Source: an uncultured Planctomycetaceae bacterium (GTDB lineage Bacteria; Planctomycetota; Planctomycetia; Planctomycetales; Planctomycetaceae). Taken from it: a stretch of 36,770 nucleotides of DNA. The notes under the pieces are model-generated. The model saw only the letters and a program-made list of their open reading frames with translations, was not told where the DNA came from and ran no database searches. Position 1 is the first letter of the stretch; each line of letters begins with the position of its first letter. The stretch covers positions 116,533-153,302 of the forward strand of contig CAJWGB010000001.1 in the NCBI GenBank assembly GCA_913031625.1. The letters run 5' to 3'. Shown piece by piece: positions 16,146 through 26,010 of this stretch. Made by a program: the position numbers and the translations under genes.

Positions 16146-16808
16146 TCAGAGGGCTGCTTTCCGCATTGCGAACGAAGCCACCATGTCGCCATCTGTCAGG
16201 CGATTGATGATCTCCTGCAGCTGTTTGCGCAGCCGGTGATCAACCACTCGCACAGCACCTTCCGACAGGCTCCATGATTCGGCCACCGTTGCAGCATCAT
16301 TCTTCCGCACAGTGCGCTCGACAAAGATCGCGAAGTCTCTGGGGTTTGCTCGTTCCTTCAGGCCGGCGATCGCCTCTCTGAGTACTTCACTTTTCCATGC
16401 GGCGACAATTCGGCTCAGCGGCGGGGGAGTGTTATCCTGGAGCTGAAAATTGCGGCTGGAATCATTCAGGCTGATTGCTGTGTGTTTGATTCGGTCCCGT
16501 ACCAGGTCCGCCGCCTTATTCCGAACGATGCGGTACAGCCATGAGCGAAACCGCGCGCGAGACGAATCCAGCTCGAACGACTTCAGACTGTGAACCACAG
16601 CCAGCCAGACCTCCTGAGTGCACTCGTCGACATCACAGTCCTGCATGCCGCAGGCAACTGAAAAACGCTGAATGATTCTGTTGTAAGAGAGATAGAAGTC
16701 TTCCCAGTCGGTGACTTCAGCAGAGAGTCCGGCAAGTCGATCATGCAGGAAACTCTGCATGTTCATAATCATCACCGGATCCGTTGAACGAATCGCATCG
16801 GTTGCCAT
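16146..16808 (-). CDS. ECF-type RNA polymerase sigma factor
   Basis: A sigma-70 family, extracytoplasmic-function-type protein of about 220 residues. Region 2 is visible (DVDECTQEVWLAVVHSLKSF, then ARFRSWLYRIVRNKAADLVR), followed by a variable linker and region 4 with its helix-turn-helix (ATVAESWSLSEGAVRVVDHRL). There is no zinc-binding anti-sigma gene next to it and no long C-terminal extension, so the regulating partner is unlinked or absent. The start is uncertain: ATG 16808 has AGG about 7 nt upstream and gives a normal N-terminus. An ATG at 16925 would add 39 low-complexity residues. It sits between an MMPL transporter gene (275 nt upstream) and the ceramidase-family gene, and may control one or both. 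Confidence 0.82.
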   Translation of the reverse strand: MATDAIRSTDPVMIMNMQSFLHDRLAGLSAEVTDWEDFYLSYNRIIQRFSVACGMQDCDVDECTQEVWLAVVHSLKSFELDSSRARFRSWLYRIVRNKAADLVRDRIKHTAISLNDSSRNFQLQDNTPPPLSRIVAAWKSEVLREAIAGLKERANPRDFAIFVERTVRKNDAATVAESWSLSEGAVRVVDHRLRKQLQEIINRLTDGDMVASFAMRKAAL

Positions 16809-17083
16809 ATTGTGCCTGCTTGTTGCCGGTTGAGGATTACCGGGATGCCAGATGTCCGCTGAGAAGAGTGCCCCGTCGACATCAGGCATAGAAAGGTGCC
16901 CTGAATTTGTCGTGGTCGGTGGCATTTGTCAAGGAACTCACGGCTCTCCATGAGGCGGCGGTTTCCGGTGTCTTCCGGGCGAGCAGGGCACAGCGTCTCA
17001 GGTCGCCGAACTGATGAAGTTACTGCAGACAACGTTACCAGGCTCAGCAGATTCCTTGAACAGGCAGACCAGGGTCAGTCGCA

Positions 17084-19780
17084 TCAGGACTGAGCGGCGG
17101 CCGCTGGTTCGGCAGCGGGCTGGGCTGCCGCCAGTCGTTCGCGGCGGCGTGCCAGCAGAATCAGAAACGCGGGCACCATGATGGGTCGAATGACGAAGGT
17201 GTCGAGAATCACACCCAGCGCCAGCGCGAATCCCAATTGATCCATTGCCATCAGGCTGCCGGCCATCAGCGAAGAGAATGTGCCCGCCATGATGATCCCG
17301 CAACTGCTGATAATGCTGCCCGTCCGATCGAGCGCCAGCACGATTCCGTCAATCGGGCCCGCTTCGCGGGATTCTTCCTCGATGCGCGTAATCAGGAAAA
17401 TGTTGTAGTCCTGACCGACCGCAATCAGGATCGTGAACAGGAACATCGGCACCTTCCAGTCGAGTCCCGCAAACCCAGGATCAACGAGCCAGAAGAAGAG
17501 GAACGTGATTCCAAGTGTTGCGAAATAGCTGAGCAGTACCGTCATCATCAGATAGGAGCAGAGCCATGGCCGTTTGAGCAGGATCCATAAAATGATGAAC
17601 ACGACGCCTACGACGAGACTGTTGATGAAAGTGCGGTCGCTGTCAGTGACCGCCTTCAGGTCACTGAGTCCCGCTGTTTCACCGGCCAGGTAAATCTCCG
17701 CGCCCTTCATCGTTTCAGGCAGCATCTTCGGCAGTGCTTCGCGCATATTACGAAACTCGTCGATGCTCGTTCTGGAAAAGGCGTCGTTCCGGAAGATCAG
17801 ATCCACGCGTGTCAGCGACGGTCGATCTGCCGCGTTGTAAGTGTCATTGGCCAGTTTGCGTATCACGCGTTCGCGGAGTGGATTCCCTTTGATTCCGACA
17901 TCTCTTCCGCCAGTTGGGTCACCGAGTGACCGGACGGCCTGGATCCCAAGGTCGTCCCGCGCCTTGATCCGCTCAGTCAGCTCAAGTATGTCCTCAGGCG
18001 CCTTGAGTTTGTCACTGGAAAAATCGCGGCCCGGGACGTCCACAAGGACGCGCACCGGAACACCCTCACCACCTGGGAAATGGGCCTGCAGCGCTCTGGC
18101 GCCCTGGACGCTGGGAGCCTCCGGAGGCAGGTCAGTCAGCAGTCCGTAGCTCAGGTGCCCGTAGAAGAACAAGCCACAGATGGCGAAGGGGAGCAGCGCC
18201 AGAATACTGCCGGCCCAGAACCTCATTGGCCTTCTCAGCAGTGCCTGACCGACCTTTTTCCACCCGTCGTGCAGGAGCCGAAGCTTCATCACCTGGCTGA
18301 GTAATCCGCTCGAAGAAACCCATTCGCTTCCGCTTGGCTGACGTGCCGGTATGTTTGGCCAGAATGCCCACCGTCCGAACAGTCGAAGAACTGCAGGGGC
18401 GAGGGTCAATGATGTCACCAAACAGACAAACAGTCCAAAGGCAATCGCAATTCCGGCCTGCTGAAACTTGCCAAACAGTGCGAAGGCCATCATCCCAATA
18501 CCGCACATTGTTGTGCCGGCACTCGCTGTTAACGCGGAGCCAACACGGCTCAATGCAGTGGAAATCCCTTCCTCGATACTGGCACCTTCGTCCAGTTCTT
18601 CGCGGTATCGAGCGATCAGGAACAGGCAGTAATCGACACCCGCTCCGTAAACCAGAACCGTGATGTAAGGTTTGATGCCGTTAAAGAGTCGCACGATCTC
18701 GTGGTCGGCGGCAATGGCCAGCAGGTTGACGGAAATCTCGGTGGCAACAGAAACCGTCAGCAACGGAACGAGAGCAAGCAGTGGTGCTCGATACATGGCG
18801 AGCAGCAGGACGACCACCAGAATGATGGTCCACTTTTCAGTCGCCTCACCGCTGCGATCGGCTTCACGAATCGCGTCACGACCGTATGTCGCAGTACCGC
18901 TCAGCGAGATGTCGAGGCCCTGAGGAACCGTCTGGTACTCGACGTTCCGTGTCAGTGTTACATCTTCTTTGCGTGCTTCGTTTTTGGCCTTCGCTGCGGT
19001 TGCCGAGAGTCTTCGCCAGCTGTCAATCTCTGACTCAAGACGATCGATCAAGCCCATATTGCCCTGGTCCAGAAACTCTGAATCCAGTTCGAGCACGATA
19101 AGCGTTGCCTTTGATCTGTTCGGTTCTTTCTCCGCAGAGTCTTTGTCTGACTGCTTCTTACTCTGGTCTTCGCTGTCGTAGAATTTTCCGATGACATTGG
19201 TGCGGTACCAGATCAGACGACGCACCTGTGGCTGAGACGCATCATTCCTGCCGGCTGACCGGGCGGCAGCCGTTGTTTCGTCGGCTCCGGGCTCTCCGGA
19301 ACCGGCTTCACCTGCCACTGATTGCACCTCGGTTTCATCCGAGGTGTCTTCGTCCCCTTCTGCCGATTCAGAATTCGGCTGTGCTTCCAGAGCATCCTCC
19401 TGCGGCCGCCCGTACTCGTCGAGACTAAACATCTCGCACAGTCGCGGGAACAGCATGTTGTTAATGAACGTGCGGTCCTTTTCTGTCAGGCCATCGGCAC
19501 CGACTTCACGACGGACGACCAGAGCGACATTACTGGAGTTGCTGTACTTGCTGAAGTACTTGCGGAACTTCTCTTCCGCTACCACGCTCGGAGAATCAGC
19601 CGGGAGAAACGCAAATTCACCGTTCTCTGCCACCGACGACCACTCGGGTACGATCACCATCGAGCCCACGAGGAGGACAACCCAACAGGCTGTCACCATC
19701 GCTGCTTTCTGAGTTACAACGTTGCCGAGTTTTTGAAACAAAGTGACTCCACCCACAGTCAGCGTTATTCGGCTTGCCAT
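17084..19780 (-). CDS. MMPL/RND family transporter
   Basis: An 898-residue RND-superfamily transporter with the two-fold MMPL layout: TM1, a large extracytoplasmic loop (about 55-310), five TMs, a central cytoplasmic stretch, TM7, a second loop (about 555-710) and five TMs. Each half carries the Asp-Tyr pair of the proton relay: D383-Y384 in GAGVDYCLFLIARYREE and D791-Y792 in AVGQDYNIFLITRIEEE. The first loop holds a long Glu/Ser/Ala-rich insert (about 125-180). The C-terminus ends in an Ala-rich tail. Relatives export lipids, hopanoids or lipid-linked molecules. ATG 19780 has no clear ribosome-binding site; a TTG slightly downstream preceded by GGTGGAG is an alternative start. It is divergent from the sulfatase gene. 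Confidence 0.88.
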   Translation of the reverse strand: MASRITLTVGGVTLFQKLGNVVTQKAAMVTACWVVLLVGSMVIVPEWSSVAENGEFAFLPADSPSVVAEEKFRKYFSKYSNSSNVALVVRREVGADGLTEKDRTFINNMLFPRLCEMFSLDEYGRPQEDALEAQPNSESAEGDEDTSDETEVQSVAGEAGSGEPGADETTAAARSAGRNDASQPQVRRLIWYRTNVIGKFYDSEDQSKKQSDKDSAEKEPNRSKATLIVLELDSEFLDQGNMGLIDRLESEIDSWRRLSATAAKAKNEARKEDVTLTRNVEYQTVPQGLDISLSGTATYGRDAIREADRSGEATEKWTIILVVVLLLAMYRAPLLALVPLLTVSVATEISVNLLAIAADHEIVRLFNGIKPYITVLVYGAGVDYCLFLIARYREELDEGASIEEGISTALSRVGSALTASAGTTMCGIGMMAFALFGKFQQAGIAIAFGLFVCLVTSLTLAPAVLRLFGRWAFWPNIPARQPSGSEWVSSSGLLSQVMKLRLLHDGWKKVGQALLRRPMRFWAGSILALLPFAICGLFFYGHLSYGLLTDLPPEAPSVQGARALQAHFPGGEGVPVRVLVDVPGRDFSSDKLKAPEDILELTERIKARDDLGIQAVRSLGDPTGGRDVGIKGNPLRERVIRKLANDTYNAADRPSLTRVDLIFRNDAFSRTSIDEFRNMREALPKMLPETMKGAEIYLAGETAGLSDLKAVTDSDRTFINSLVVGVVFIILWILLKRPWLCSYLMMTVLLSYFATLGITFLFFWLVDPGFAGLDWKVPMFLFTILIAVGQDYNIFLITRIEEESREAGPIDGIVLALDRTGSIISSCGIIMAGTFSSLMAGSLMAMDQLGFALALGVILDTFVIRPIMVPAFLILLARRRERLAAAQPAAEPAAAAQS

Positions 19781-19836
19781 GGCTGTCGAATGTCAGCCAC
19801 CGAAGTGCTCACTGCCTGGAAACTTCACCAGGCATT

Positions 19837-19962
19837 CAACCAGTTCCGGAACCGGGTTGTCGAGGAAAACTGGTCCAGATTCGACGTCCTGCCGGAGGTG
19901 GGGCGCGAGGCGGACCCGTTTTGACCAGTTTTTGCCTCAGAACCGTGCCTCTTCCTGCACGG
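19837..19962. promoter_or_regulatory. Palindrome and hairpin in the divergent MMPL/sulfatase control region
   Basis: The gap 19781-20136 (356 nt) separates divergent genes. It contains the 10-bp perfect palindrome GTTCCGGAAC (19843-19852), extended by flanking CC/GG after one mismatch, which resembles a dimer-binding operator. A hairpin CCGTGC/GCACGG (19943-19948/19957-19962) follows. No clear -35/-10 pair was found and no gene is seen here. The role is inference. Confidence 0.3.
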
Positions 19963-20136
19963 CTAAGGGTGGGAAACTATCCACGATCTGTTGCAAATTC
20001 AACGGATTGAAGGGCAACCGTGCTACTTCTGGCATTTCGACCTGATTCAAACCACAATTATCACCCGGCCGGCAGGCCACGTTCAGGCCAGTCGCCGTCA
20101 CAGTCCGGATCTGTTTCCTCCTTCGCCCACCTTCAC

Positions 20137-21708
20137 ATGCCTCGCATCCTCTTCATTTTTTTGGGTCTGGTTGCGCTGACTCCCGCCACATCTGCAGGCA
20201 TTCCTGCGCCAGGCGATCGGGTTCCCACACTGCCAAATGTTGTCCTGATCTACACAGATGATCAGGGGTATGGAGATGCCTCCTGCCTGAACGCACAGTC
20301 CGCCATTCAAACCCCAAACCTCGACCAGCTTGCCCGTGAAGGTCTGAGCTTTACGGATGCTCATTGCAGCGACACCGTTTGCACGCCTTCCCGCTATGGG
20401 CTCCTGACCGGTCGCTACAGCTGGCGTACTGAACTCAAGCGAGGCGTCTTTGGTGCGGAACGAAAATGCCTGATCGCTGACGGACGCATGACGATCGCTT
20501 CCATGCTCAGGCAGGCAGGCTACTACACGGCCATGATCGGCAAGTGGCACCTTGGGATGGACTTTCCCGGTGAACCCGGAAACCGTGACTGGACTCAGCC
20601 GGTTCTGGACATGCCGCTTGATAAGGGCTTCGATCATTTTCAGGGAATCCCCGCTTCGTTGAACTACGGAATCCTTGCATGGTTCGATGGTCGGCACGCA
20701 AAAGTGCCACCCACTCTTTACACCAACAAGAAGCCAAATCAGATTGCACTGTCTGACTACCGAATCAAGCCACCGTATGACCAGACGCCGGAAGCAACCC
20801 ATGAGCGACTTGGCACGCGCGGCATGGAGATCGCCCCCGACTTCGTTGACTCTGAGTGCCTGACACGATTCACCAGTGAGGCAATGACATTGATCAGATC
20901 CCGCTCTCAGTCAGCCAAAGCGGGAAAGCCATTCTTTCTGTACCTGCCGTATACGTCGCCTCACAAACCCGTCATCCCAATTCCGGAGTTTCGAGGTCGC
21001 AGCAAAGCGGGCGCCTACGGTGACTTCGTCATTGAAACAGACCATCACGTTGGACAAATTATGAAGTGCCTTCGGGAAGAGGGCATTGCCGAAAACACCA
21101 TCGTGATCTTTACGAGTGACAACGGTCCGGAAAACACGTGGAAGCAGCGGCTGGAAAAGTACGCTCACGACAGCAGCTACATTTACCGTGAGGGGAAGCG
21201 ATCCATTTACGAAGGTGGTCATCGCGTTCCGTTCTTTGTTCACTGGCCCAATGGCATTGAAAAGCCGGGCCGGGTTGTTCGTCGCACTGTTTGTCAGACG
21301 GACATCCTCGCCACACTGGCTGATCTGGTCGGTCAGGAAATCCCGGACCGGGCAGGCGAAGACAGTGAGAGTTTCCTCGCTGTGTTGAGAGACAAACCAT
21401 CGAAACGGGACGCGGTCCTGATCAGTCATGGTTCCAAAGGGCGCTTTGCTGCTCGCCAGGGACACTGGAAGCTGGTGATGAAGCACCAGCGGAACCGGAT
21501 GGAACTCTATGATCTTGAGTCAGATCCAGGTGAAGAAAACAGCGTACTCAGGCAGCATCCGGACATCGTGAAGATGCTCACCAAAGAGGCGACGAACGCT
21601 GTCCTGAACGGCCGCACTACACCGGGAACCGTCCAGCCCAACGACACAGGCTGGTGGAACGATCTGACATGGGTTTCTGAGCAGGAATACACAGCCCGGC
21701 AGCCATGA
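20137..21708 (+). CDS. Exported Cys-type sulfatase (arylsulfatase family)
   Basis: A 523-residue sulfatase. The signal peptide is residues about 1-20 (MPRILFIFLGLVALTPATSA). The metal-binding aspartates are in IYTDDQGYGD (D41, D42) and the formylglycine motif is CTPSRYGLLTGR with Cys82, which would be oxidised by a formylglycine-generating enzyme encoded elsewhere. Further conserved blocks are GKWHLG, PFFLYLPYTSPHKP and FTSDNGPE. It would hydrolyse sulfate esters, probably of sulfated polysaccharides, outside the cytoplasm. I chose ATG 20137 because the signal peptide begins there; the open frame extends upstream to 20020 with non-signal-like residues. No strong ribosome-binding site is seen. 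Sulfatases are highly multiplied in planctomycetes, and no glycan locus surrounds this one. Confidence 0.9.
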   Translation: MPRILFIFLGLVALTPATSAGIPAPGDRVPTLPNVVLIYTDDQGYGDASCLNAQSAIQTPNLDQLAREGLSFTDAHCSDTVCTPSRYGLLTGRYSWRTELKRGVFGAERKCLIADGRMTIASMLRQAGYYTAMIGKWHLGMDFPGEPGNRDWTQPVLDMPLDKGFDHFQGIPASLNYGILAWFDGRHAKVPPTLYTNKKPNQIALSDYRIKPPYDQTPEATHERLGTRGMEIAPDFVDSECLTRFTSEAMTLIRSRSQSAKAGKPFFLYLPYTSPHKPVIPIPEFRGRSKAGAYGDFVIETDHHVGQIMKCLREEGIAENTIVIFTSDNGPENTWKQRLEKYAHDSSYIYREGKRSIYEGGHRVPFFVHWPNGIEKPGRVVRRTVCQTDILATLADLVGQEIPDRAGEDSESFLAVLRDKPSKRDAVLISHGSKGRFAARQGHWKLVMKHQRNRMELYDLESDPGEENSVLRQHPDIVKMLTKEATNAVLNGRTTPGTVQPNDTGWWNDLTWVSEQEYTARQP

Positions 21709-21709
21709 T

Positions 21710-21843
21710 GTAGCTGCGCTCGCCAGGGCGTGAGAGCATTGCGTGTCTGTAGAGCAGGTCCACCGTCTGGCGCCGGCAGCTACGGAGAGTTTGTAGTGCT
21801 GGACCTTACGTAACGTGCCCCGGTCTCGCAGAGGCCGGCTACA
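21710..21843. repeat. Three intergenic palindromic repeat units in mixed orientation
   Basis: The gap between the sulfatase and mutS genes (convergent) contains three related units. Unit 1 (plus, 21710-21731) begins GTAGCTGCGCTCGCCAGGGC, with a stem 21716-21721/21726-21731 around GCCA. Unit 2 (minus, 21761-21783) reads GTAGCTGCCGGCGCCAGACG on its own strand. Unit 3 (minus, 21820-21843) reads TGTAGCCGGCCTC and has an 8-bp stem (21820-21827/21831-21838) with one mismatch. All begin with GTAGC and form a short hairpin. The layout resembles REP/BIME-type repeats; they may also act as bidirectional terminators. Confidence 0.6.
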
Positions 21844-21850
21844 GAGTGAC

Positions 21851-24502
21851 CTATTCGTCGTCGCGGCGTGCGATTTCCTGATGCAGGCGGTACAGCTCGT
21901 CCATGGCTTCGCGGGGCGTCATCTCGTCGACGTTCAACTGTCGAATCTCGTCCAGCAACGGGTCTTCCGGGAAATCAAACAGACGCAGTTGCTGCTGCTG
22001 TCGTTTTGGTTCCCGCTTTGGAACTGTGCTCTGACCTTCTTCGTTGACGTTTTGGTTTTCGAGTGCTTCCAGAATACGGGTTGCGCGTTCGGTGACCGTG
22101 CCTGGAACACCCGCCAGCCTCGCCACATGAATCCCGTAACTGCGGCCGGCTGCACCTTCCACAACGCGATGCATAAAGATCACGTCGTCGTTGTTCTCCT
22201 GAACGGAGACATGCCAGTTGGCGGCGTGCTTTAACGTCTGGGTCAGGTCAGTCAGCTCATGATAGTGAGTGGCAAACATAGTTCGGCAGGCGGTTTCATC
22301 GTGCAGATGTTCCGTGATGCTCCATGCCAGCGAGATTCCGTCGTAGGTGCTCGTTCCACGGCCGATTTCGTCAAGGATCACAACACTGCGGCGCGTGGCA
22401 CTATTCAGAATGCGCGCCGTCTCAGTCATCTCGACCATAAAGGTACTCTGACCGCGTCCCAGTTCGTCGCTTGCTCCCACGCGGGCAAACACACGATCTG
22501 CCACTCCGATGCGGGCTTCACTTGCCGGAACAAACGAACCCATCTGGCTCATGATGGTCAGCAGCGCGGCCTGCCTGATGTACGTGCTCTTACCGGCCAT
22601 GTTGGGACCGGTGATAATCTGAACCCGACCATTCAATCCGTCTGCACGACCAGTCTGTTCGATCTGTTCCGTGTCGACTCCGAGTCGAACGTCGTTGGGA
22701 ACAAACTGCCCGGACGGCATGAGTCGATCAAGGACCGGGTGGCGTCCTTCCCGAATGTCCAGGACCGGGTCTTCTGTAACTTCCGGTCGGCAATAGCCCC
22801 CAACGGCGGCCAATGCTGCCAGCCCGGTAAAGACATCGACTTCCGCCAGAGCATCGGCCGTGGCCAGCAAACGTGCGACGTATCGCGCCACGTCTTCTTT
22901 CAGCCTGCCAAGAATCTCCTGTTCGAGCGCGATTGCTCGGTCTTCGGCGCGCAGAACCTTCTCTTCGTACTCCTTCAATTCAGGTGTGATGAATCGTTCC
23001 TGATTCTTGAGCGTCTGTTTCCGAATGTAGTCGTCGGGCACCTTGTCCAGGTGTGCGGCCGTCACTTCGAGGTAGTAGCCGAAGACCTTGTTGAATCCGA
23101 TCTTCAGGCTGGGGATTCCGGTTCGTTCGCTCTCCTTTGCCTGGTAGCCGGCGATCCACTGTTTGCCGCCGCGCGACAGCTCTCGAAACTCGTCCAGCTC
23201 GGCATTGAATCCTTCGCGAACCACGTTTCCGTCGCCAGCGGAGACAGGAGGATCATCCACCAGAGTCTCACTGATCGCCTGCCGAACTTCCGCGCAAAGA
23301 TCGATGCGCTGTTCCAGAGTCTGCAGACGAGCACTTCGTCGTTCACTGAGACATGCCTTTAATCGGGGTAACTGTCCCAGCGTTGTAGAGAGGCACGACA
23401 GGTCTCGCGGTGAACAGCGACCGGTCGCGACGCGCGACGTGAGTCGCTGGAGGTCGTACATTCCTTTCAACTGATCGCGGAGATCGTCTCGCAGAGTCAG
23501 GTCACCGAGCAGCTCTTCGACACTGTCGAGCCGATCAGTGATACGCCCCGTGTCCGTGAGTGGGCTCGAGAGCCAGTCTGCAAGCAAACGTGCCCCCATC
23601 GGCGTGCAGGTCTCGTCGATCACGCCGAGCAGACTCTGGTGACGCTGGCCGTCACGCATCGTGTGTGTGAGCTCAAGGCTGCGTCGTGTCGCCTCGTCAA
23701 TGATCATGTGCTGCTGTCGTCGATAGTGCTCCAGCCGCGTGATGTGGCCCAGTGCAGATCGCTGAGTATCACGAATGTACTCCAGGAGGGCTCCAGCGGC
23801 TGTCACCGATGGAGATTCTTCATCAACGTCGAAGCCTTCCAGAGTCTTCGTGCCGAAATGTTCCTGAAGCAGCCGACGAGCTTCATCGCGTGCGAAGCAC
23901 CACGCCGGTCTCGGTGTCAGGACGGGGCCGCCCAAGTCCGGTCGAGTGAGCGGGACATCGCCCGAATCGGCCACGTGTTCCGGGATCAGGCATTCCGCCG
24001 GTTGAATGCGTGCGAGTTCATCCTGCAGGAGTGGTGGCGCGACTTCCGCAACCAGAAACCTGCCCGTTGATAACTCCAGCCATGCCAGCCCCAGTGAGTC
24101 CTTCGACGGAGCAACACACGCGATGAAGTTACTTGTTCGTGGATCCAGCAGGCCGTCGTCTGTCAGTGTGCCTGGCGTGACGACCCGCGTGACTTCGCGA
24201 CGAACCAGCCCCTTTGCCTGTTTCGGGTCTTCCACCTGATCACAGATGGCCGCTCGAAACCCGTTGTTAATCAGCTTCTGAAGGTAGTTGTCCAACTGGT
24301 GATAAGGGAACCCGGCCATCGGAATCGGATTGTCCGAGTTTTTGTCACGACTCGTGAGTGTGATTCCGAGAACACGGGACGCATTTTGAGCGTCCTCGTA
24401 GAACATCTCATAAAAGTCGCCCATCCGAAACAGCAGCAATGCGCCGGGATTCTCGGCTTTCACCTCGTGGTAGCGTTCCATCATGGGTGAAAGTTTTGCC
24501 AT
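21851..24502 (-). CDS. mutS: DNA mismatch repair ATPase MutS
   Basis: An 883-residue MutS. The mismatch-recognition domain at the N-terminus holds the Phe-x-Glu motif region ([16 protein letters not shown], with the damage-reading FYEMF). The connector, core and clamp domains follow. The ATPase has the Walker [12 protein letters not shown] at about residue 630 and the Walker B / signature [12 protein letters not shown] at about 705-717, then [13 protein letters not shown]. The length is close to E. coli MutS (853), so this is the repair-type MutS1 and not MutS2. It acts in the cytoplasm with MutL on replication errors. The ATG at 24502 gives the expected N-terminus ([11 protein letters not shown]). 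It is divergent from the enolase-family gene, with 198 nt between, and convergent with the sulfatase gene. Confidence 0.97.
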   Translation of the reverse strand: MAKLSPMMERYHEVKAENPGALLLFRMGDFYEMFYEDAQNASRVLGITLTSRDKNSDNPIPMAGFPYHQLDNYLQKLINNGFRAAICDQVEDPKQAKGLVRREVTRVVTPGTLTDDGLLDPRTSNFIACVAPSKDSLGLAWLELSTGRFLVAEVAPPLLQDELARIQPAECLIPEHVADSGDVPLTRPDLGGPVLTPRPAWCFARDEARRLLQEHFGTKTLEGFDVDEESPSVTAAGALLEYIRDTQRSALGHITRLEHYRRQQHMIIDEATRRSLELTHTMRDGQRHQSLLGVIDETCTPMGARLLADWLSSPLTDTGRITDRLDSVEELLGDLTLRDDLRDQLKGMYDLQRLTSRVATGRCSPRDLSCLSTTLGQLPRLKACLSERRSARLQTLEQRIDLCAEVRQAISETLVDDPPVSAGDGNVVREGFNAELDEFRELSRGGKQWIAGYQAKESERTGIPSLKIGFNKVFGYYLEVTAAHLDKVPDDYIRKQTLKNQERFITPELKEYEEKVLRAEDRAIALEQEILGRLKEDVARYVARLLATADALAEVDVFTGLAALAAVGGYCRPEVTEDPVLDIREGRHPVLDRLMPSGQFVPNDVRLGVDTEQIEQTGRADGLNGRVQIITGPNMAGKSTYIRQAALLTIMSQMGSFVPASEARIGVADRVFARVGASDELGRGQSTFMVEMTETARILNSATRRSVVILDEIGRGTSTYDGISLAWSITEHLHDETACRTMFATHYHELTDLTQTLKHAANWHVSVQENNDDVIFMHRVVEGAAGRSYGIHVARLAGVPGTVTERATRILEALENQNVNEEGQSTVPKREPKRQQQQLRLFDFPEDPLLDEIRQLNVDEMTPREAMDELYRLHQEIARRDDE

Positions 24503-24700
24503 CTGCCGTGGTGCCTCAGCGAACGATTGGGGGCTCAGAGATTAGGGTCCGAATCTCGCGGCAGTTTATCAGTTCCTCACACGTGTCCAATCTGCAGCCA
24601 TCATCACTTTCGGAATCTCAGCGGATGACCCCTGGAGGGACACTGAATTGGAGTGTCGATATGATCTGGTGCACCTTTCTGAGTTTGGGAGACAGGCAGC

Positions 24701-25771
24701 ATGAAAATTACCGGGTTCGAAATCGAGACGTACGAATCGGAGACCATTCCATATAAGTGGCGCGATGGTCTCACAGGGGGCAGTGGCGGTCCGACACGAC
24801 AGACTCTGCTGCGTGTCACGACTGATGCGGAGATCGACGGAATTGTATGGCTCCGGAATGATGCCATTTCAAGAGACCTTGTTGAACGCGTCATTGCCCC
24901 CACATTTCTTGGAGCTGACCCGTTGATGCGCGAAGACCTCTGGTTTCGCATGTGGGAGCTGGACCGGCTGGAGGAGTTTCCCATGTATGCGCTTGGGTAT
25001 CTGGACATGGCGGCATGGGACATCTCCGCCAAAGCCGCAGGTGTTCCTGCTTACAAATTCATGGGCGGTCATAAGGCTCGGGCAAAGGCATATGCGAGTA
25101 CCGTCACGGTCGAGACTCAGGATGACTACCTGCGACTCGCAGACGACTGCCTTGCGCGAGGATACAAGGCGATCAAGCTGCATGTCTGGGGCAGGATCCA
25201 CGAAGACATCCGACTGGTTCATGCATTAAGAAAACACGTTGGCCCGGATGTTGAGCTCATGCTGGATGGAAGCGCAGGATACACGCTGGAAGAGTCCATC
25301 CGACTGGGTCGCGCTATGGAAGAAGCCGACTATCTATGGCTGGAAGAACCGATGCGTGAATTCAGCCTCTATGCGTATCAGCGTTTGTGTGACACTCTGG
25401 ACATCGCCATACTGGCGGCGGAGTGCACGGACGGGGTTCACTTCAATGCATCCGAGTGGCTGCGGCACTGCGCGTGCGACCGTCTGCGGACCAGCTGGTT
25501 CTATAAGGGCGGATTCACGGCAGCACTCAAGGTCGCGCACGTGGCCGATTCATTTCAGGTGCAGGCAGATGTTCACGGTGGTGGACCGGCTTCCCTTGCT
25601 CTGGTCTGTGCGATCCCAAACTCTGAGTACTTCGAAGTTCTCGTTCCTGAACCCGTTCTGCCGGACGCCACCCTGCGTGGCCCCATTCTTCCCGACAGTG
25701 ACGGATGGGTGTACCCGGAAGAAGTACCGGGAATCGGATGGGATCCGAATCCGGAGATGCGTGTCCCGTGA
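24701..25771 (+). CDS. Enolase-superfamily enzyme, mandelate racemase/muconate-lactonizing type
   Basis: A 356-residue enzyme with the enolase-superfamily capping domain (1-~125) and barrel. Metal ligands are D189 (LMLDGSAGY), E215 (WLEEPM) and E241 (AAECTDG). The mandelate-racemase-type dyad appears as D260 (CDRLRTSWFYKGG) and H292 (ADVHGGG). The base motif on beta-2, normally Lys-x-Lys in this group, reads K159-L-H161. The reaction would begin by abstracting the proton alpha to a carboxylate, giving racemisation or dehydration of a sugar acid; the exact substrate cannot be read. The start has no strong ribosome-binding site, only GGGAGACAGGCAGC before the ATG. No sugar-acid transporter or aldolase is adjacent, so the pathway context is missing. 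Confidence 0.85.
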   Translation: MKITGFEIETYESETIPYKWRDGLTGGSGGPTRQTLLRVTTDAEIDGIVWLRNDAISRDLVERVIAPTFLGADPLMREDLWFRMWELDRLEEFPMYALGYLDMAAWDISAKAAGVPAYKFMGGHKARAKAYASTVTVETQDDYLRLADDCLARGYKAIKLHVWGRIHEDIRLVHALRKHVGPDVELMLDGSAGYTLEESIRLGRAMEEADYLWLEEPMREFSLYAYQRLCDTLDIAILAAECTDGVHFNASEWLRHCACDRLRTSWFYKGGFTAALKVAHVADSFQVQADVHGGGPASLALVCAIPNSEYFEVLVPEPVLPDATLRGPILPDSDGWVYPEEVPGIGWDPNPEMRVP

Positions 25772-25924
25772 CGGCAGAGTCAGGGAATCCCGGCTGAGCG
25801 GACGTTTCCTGAAGTCTTGATCTCGTCAAATGCCCGTCTTTCTGTCCCTGATTCCGCTCTGCTGACAGAATGAAGTCAGCTCAATCGTTGTGTCAACTTC
25901 CTGACCTCGTCAAGATGGGCAGGA

Positions 25925-25956
25925 TTGACGGACGGGTCTGTCTGACGGCAGATAAC
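25925..25956 (+). promoter_or_regulatory. Weak sigma-70-like promoter before the kinase gene
   Basis: TTGACG at 25925-25930 is followed 18 nt later by CAGATA (25949-25954), overlapping GATAAC. It lies about 55 nt before the chosen kinase start, which supports the ATG at 26011 over the in-frame ATG at 25870 that would put this promoter inside the gene. The match is weak. Confidence 0.25.
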
Positions 25957-26010
25957 GCTGAGCAACTGCGGTCCGTCCGAAAGAGCGACAGATCGCTCAG
26001 GACGCACAGT

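Noticed and set aside
22259-23362. 367-codon plus-strand frame opposite mutS
   Set aside because: It is a complement-strand artefact of mutS codon bias, with no recognisable domain and no ribosome-binding site.
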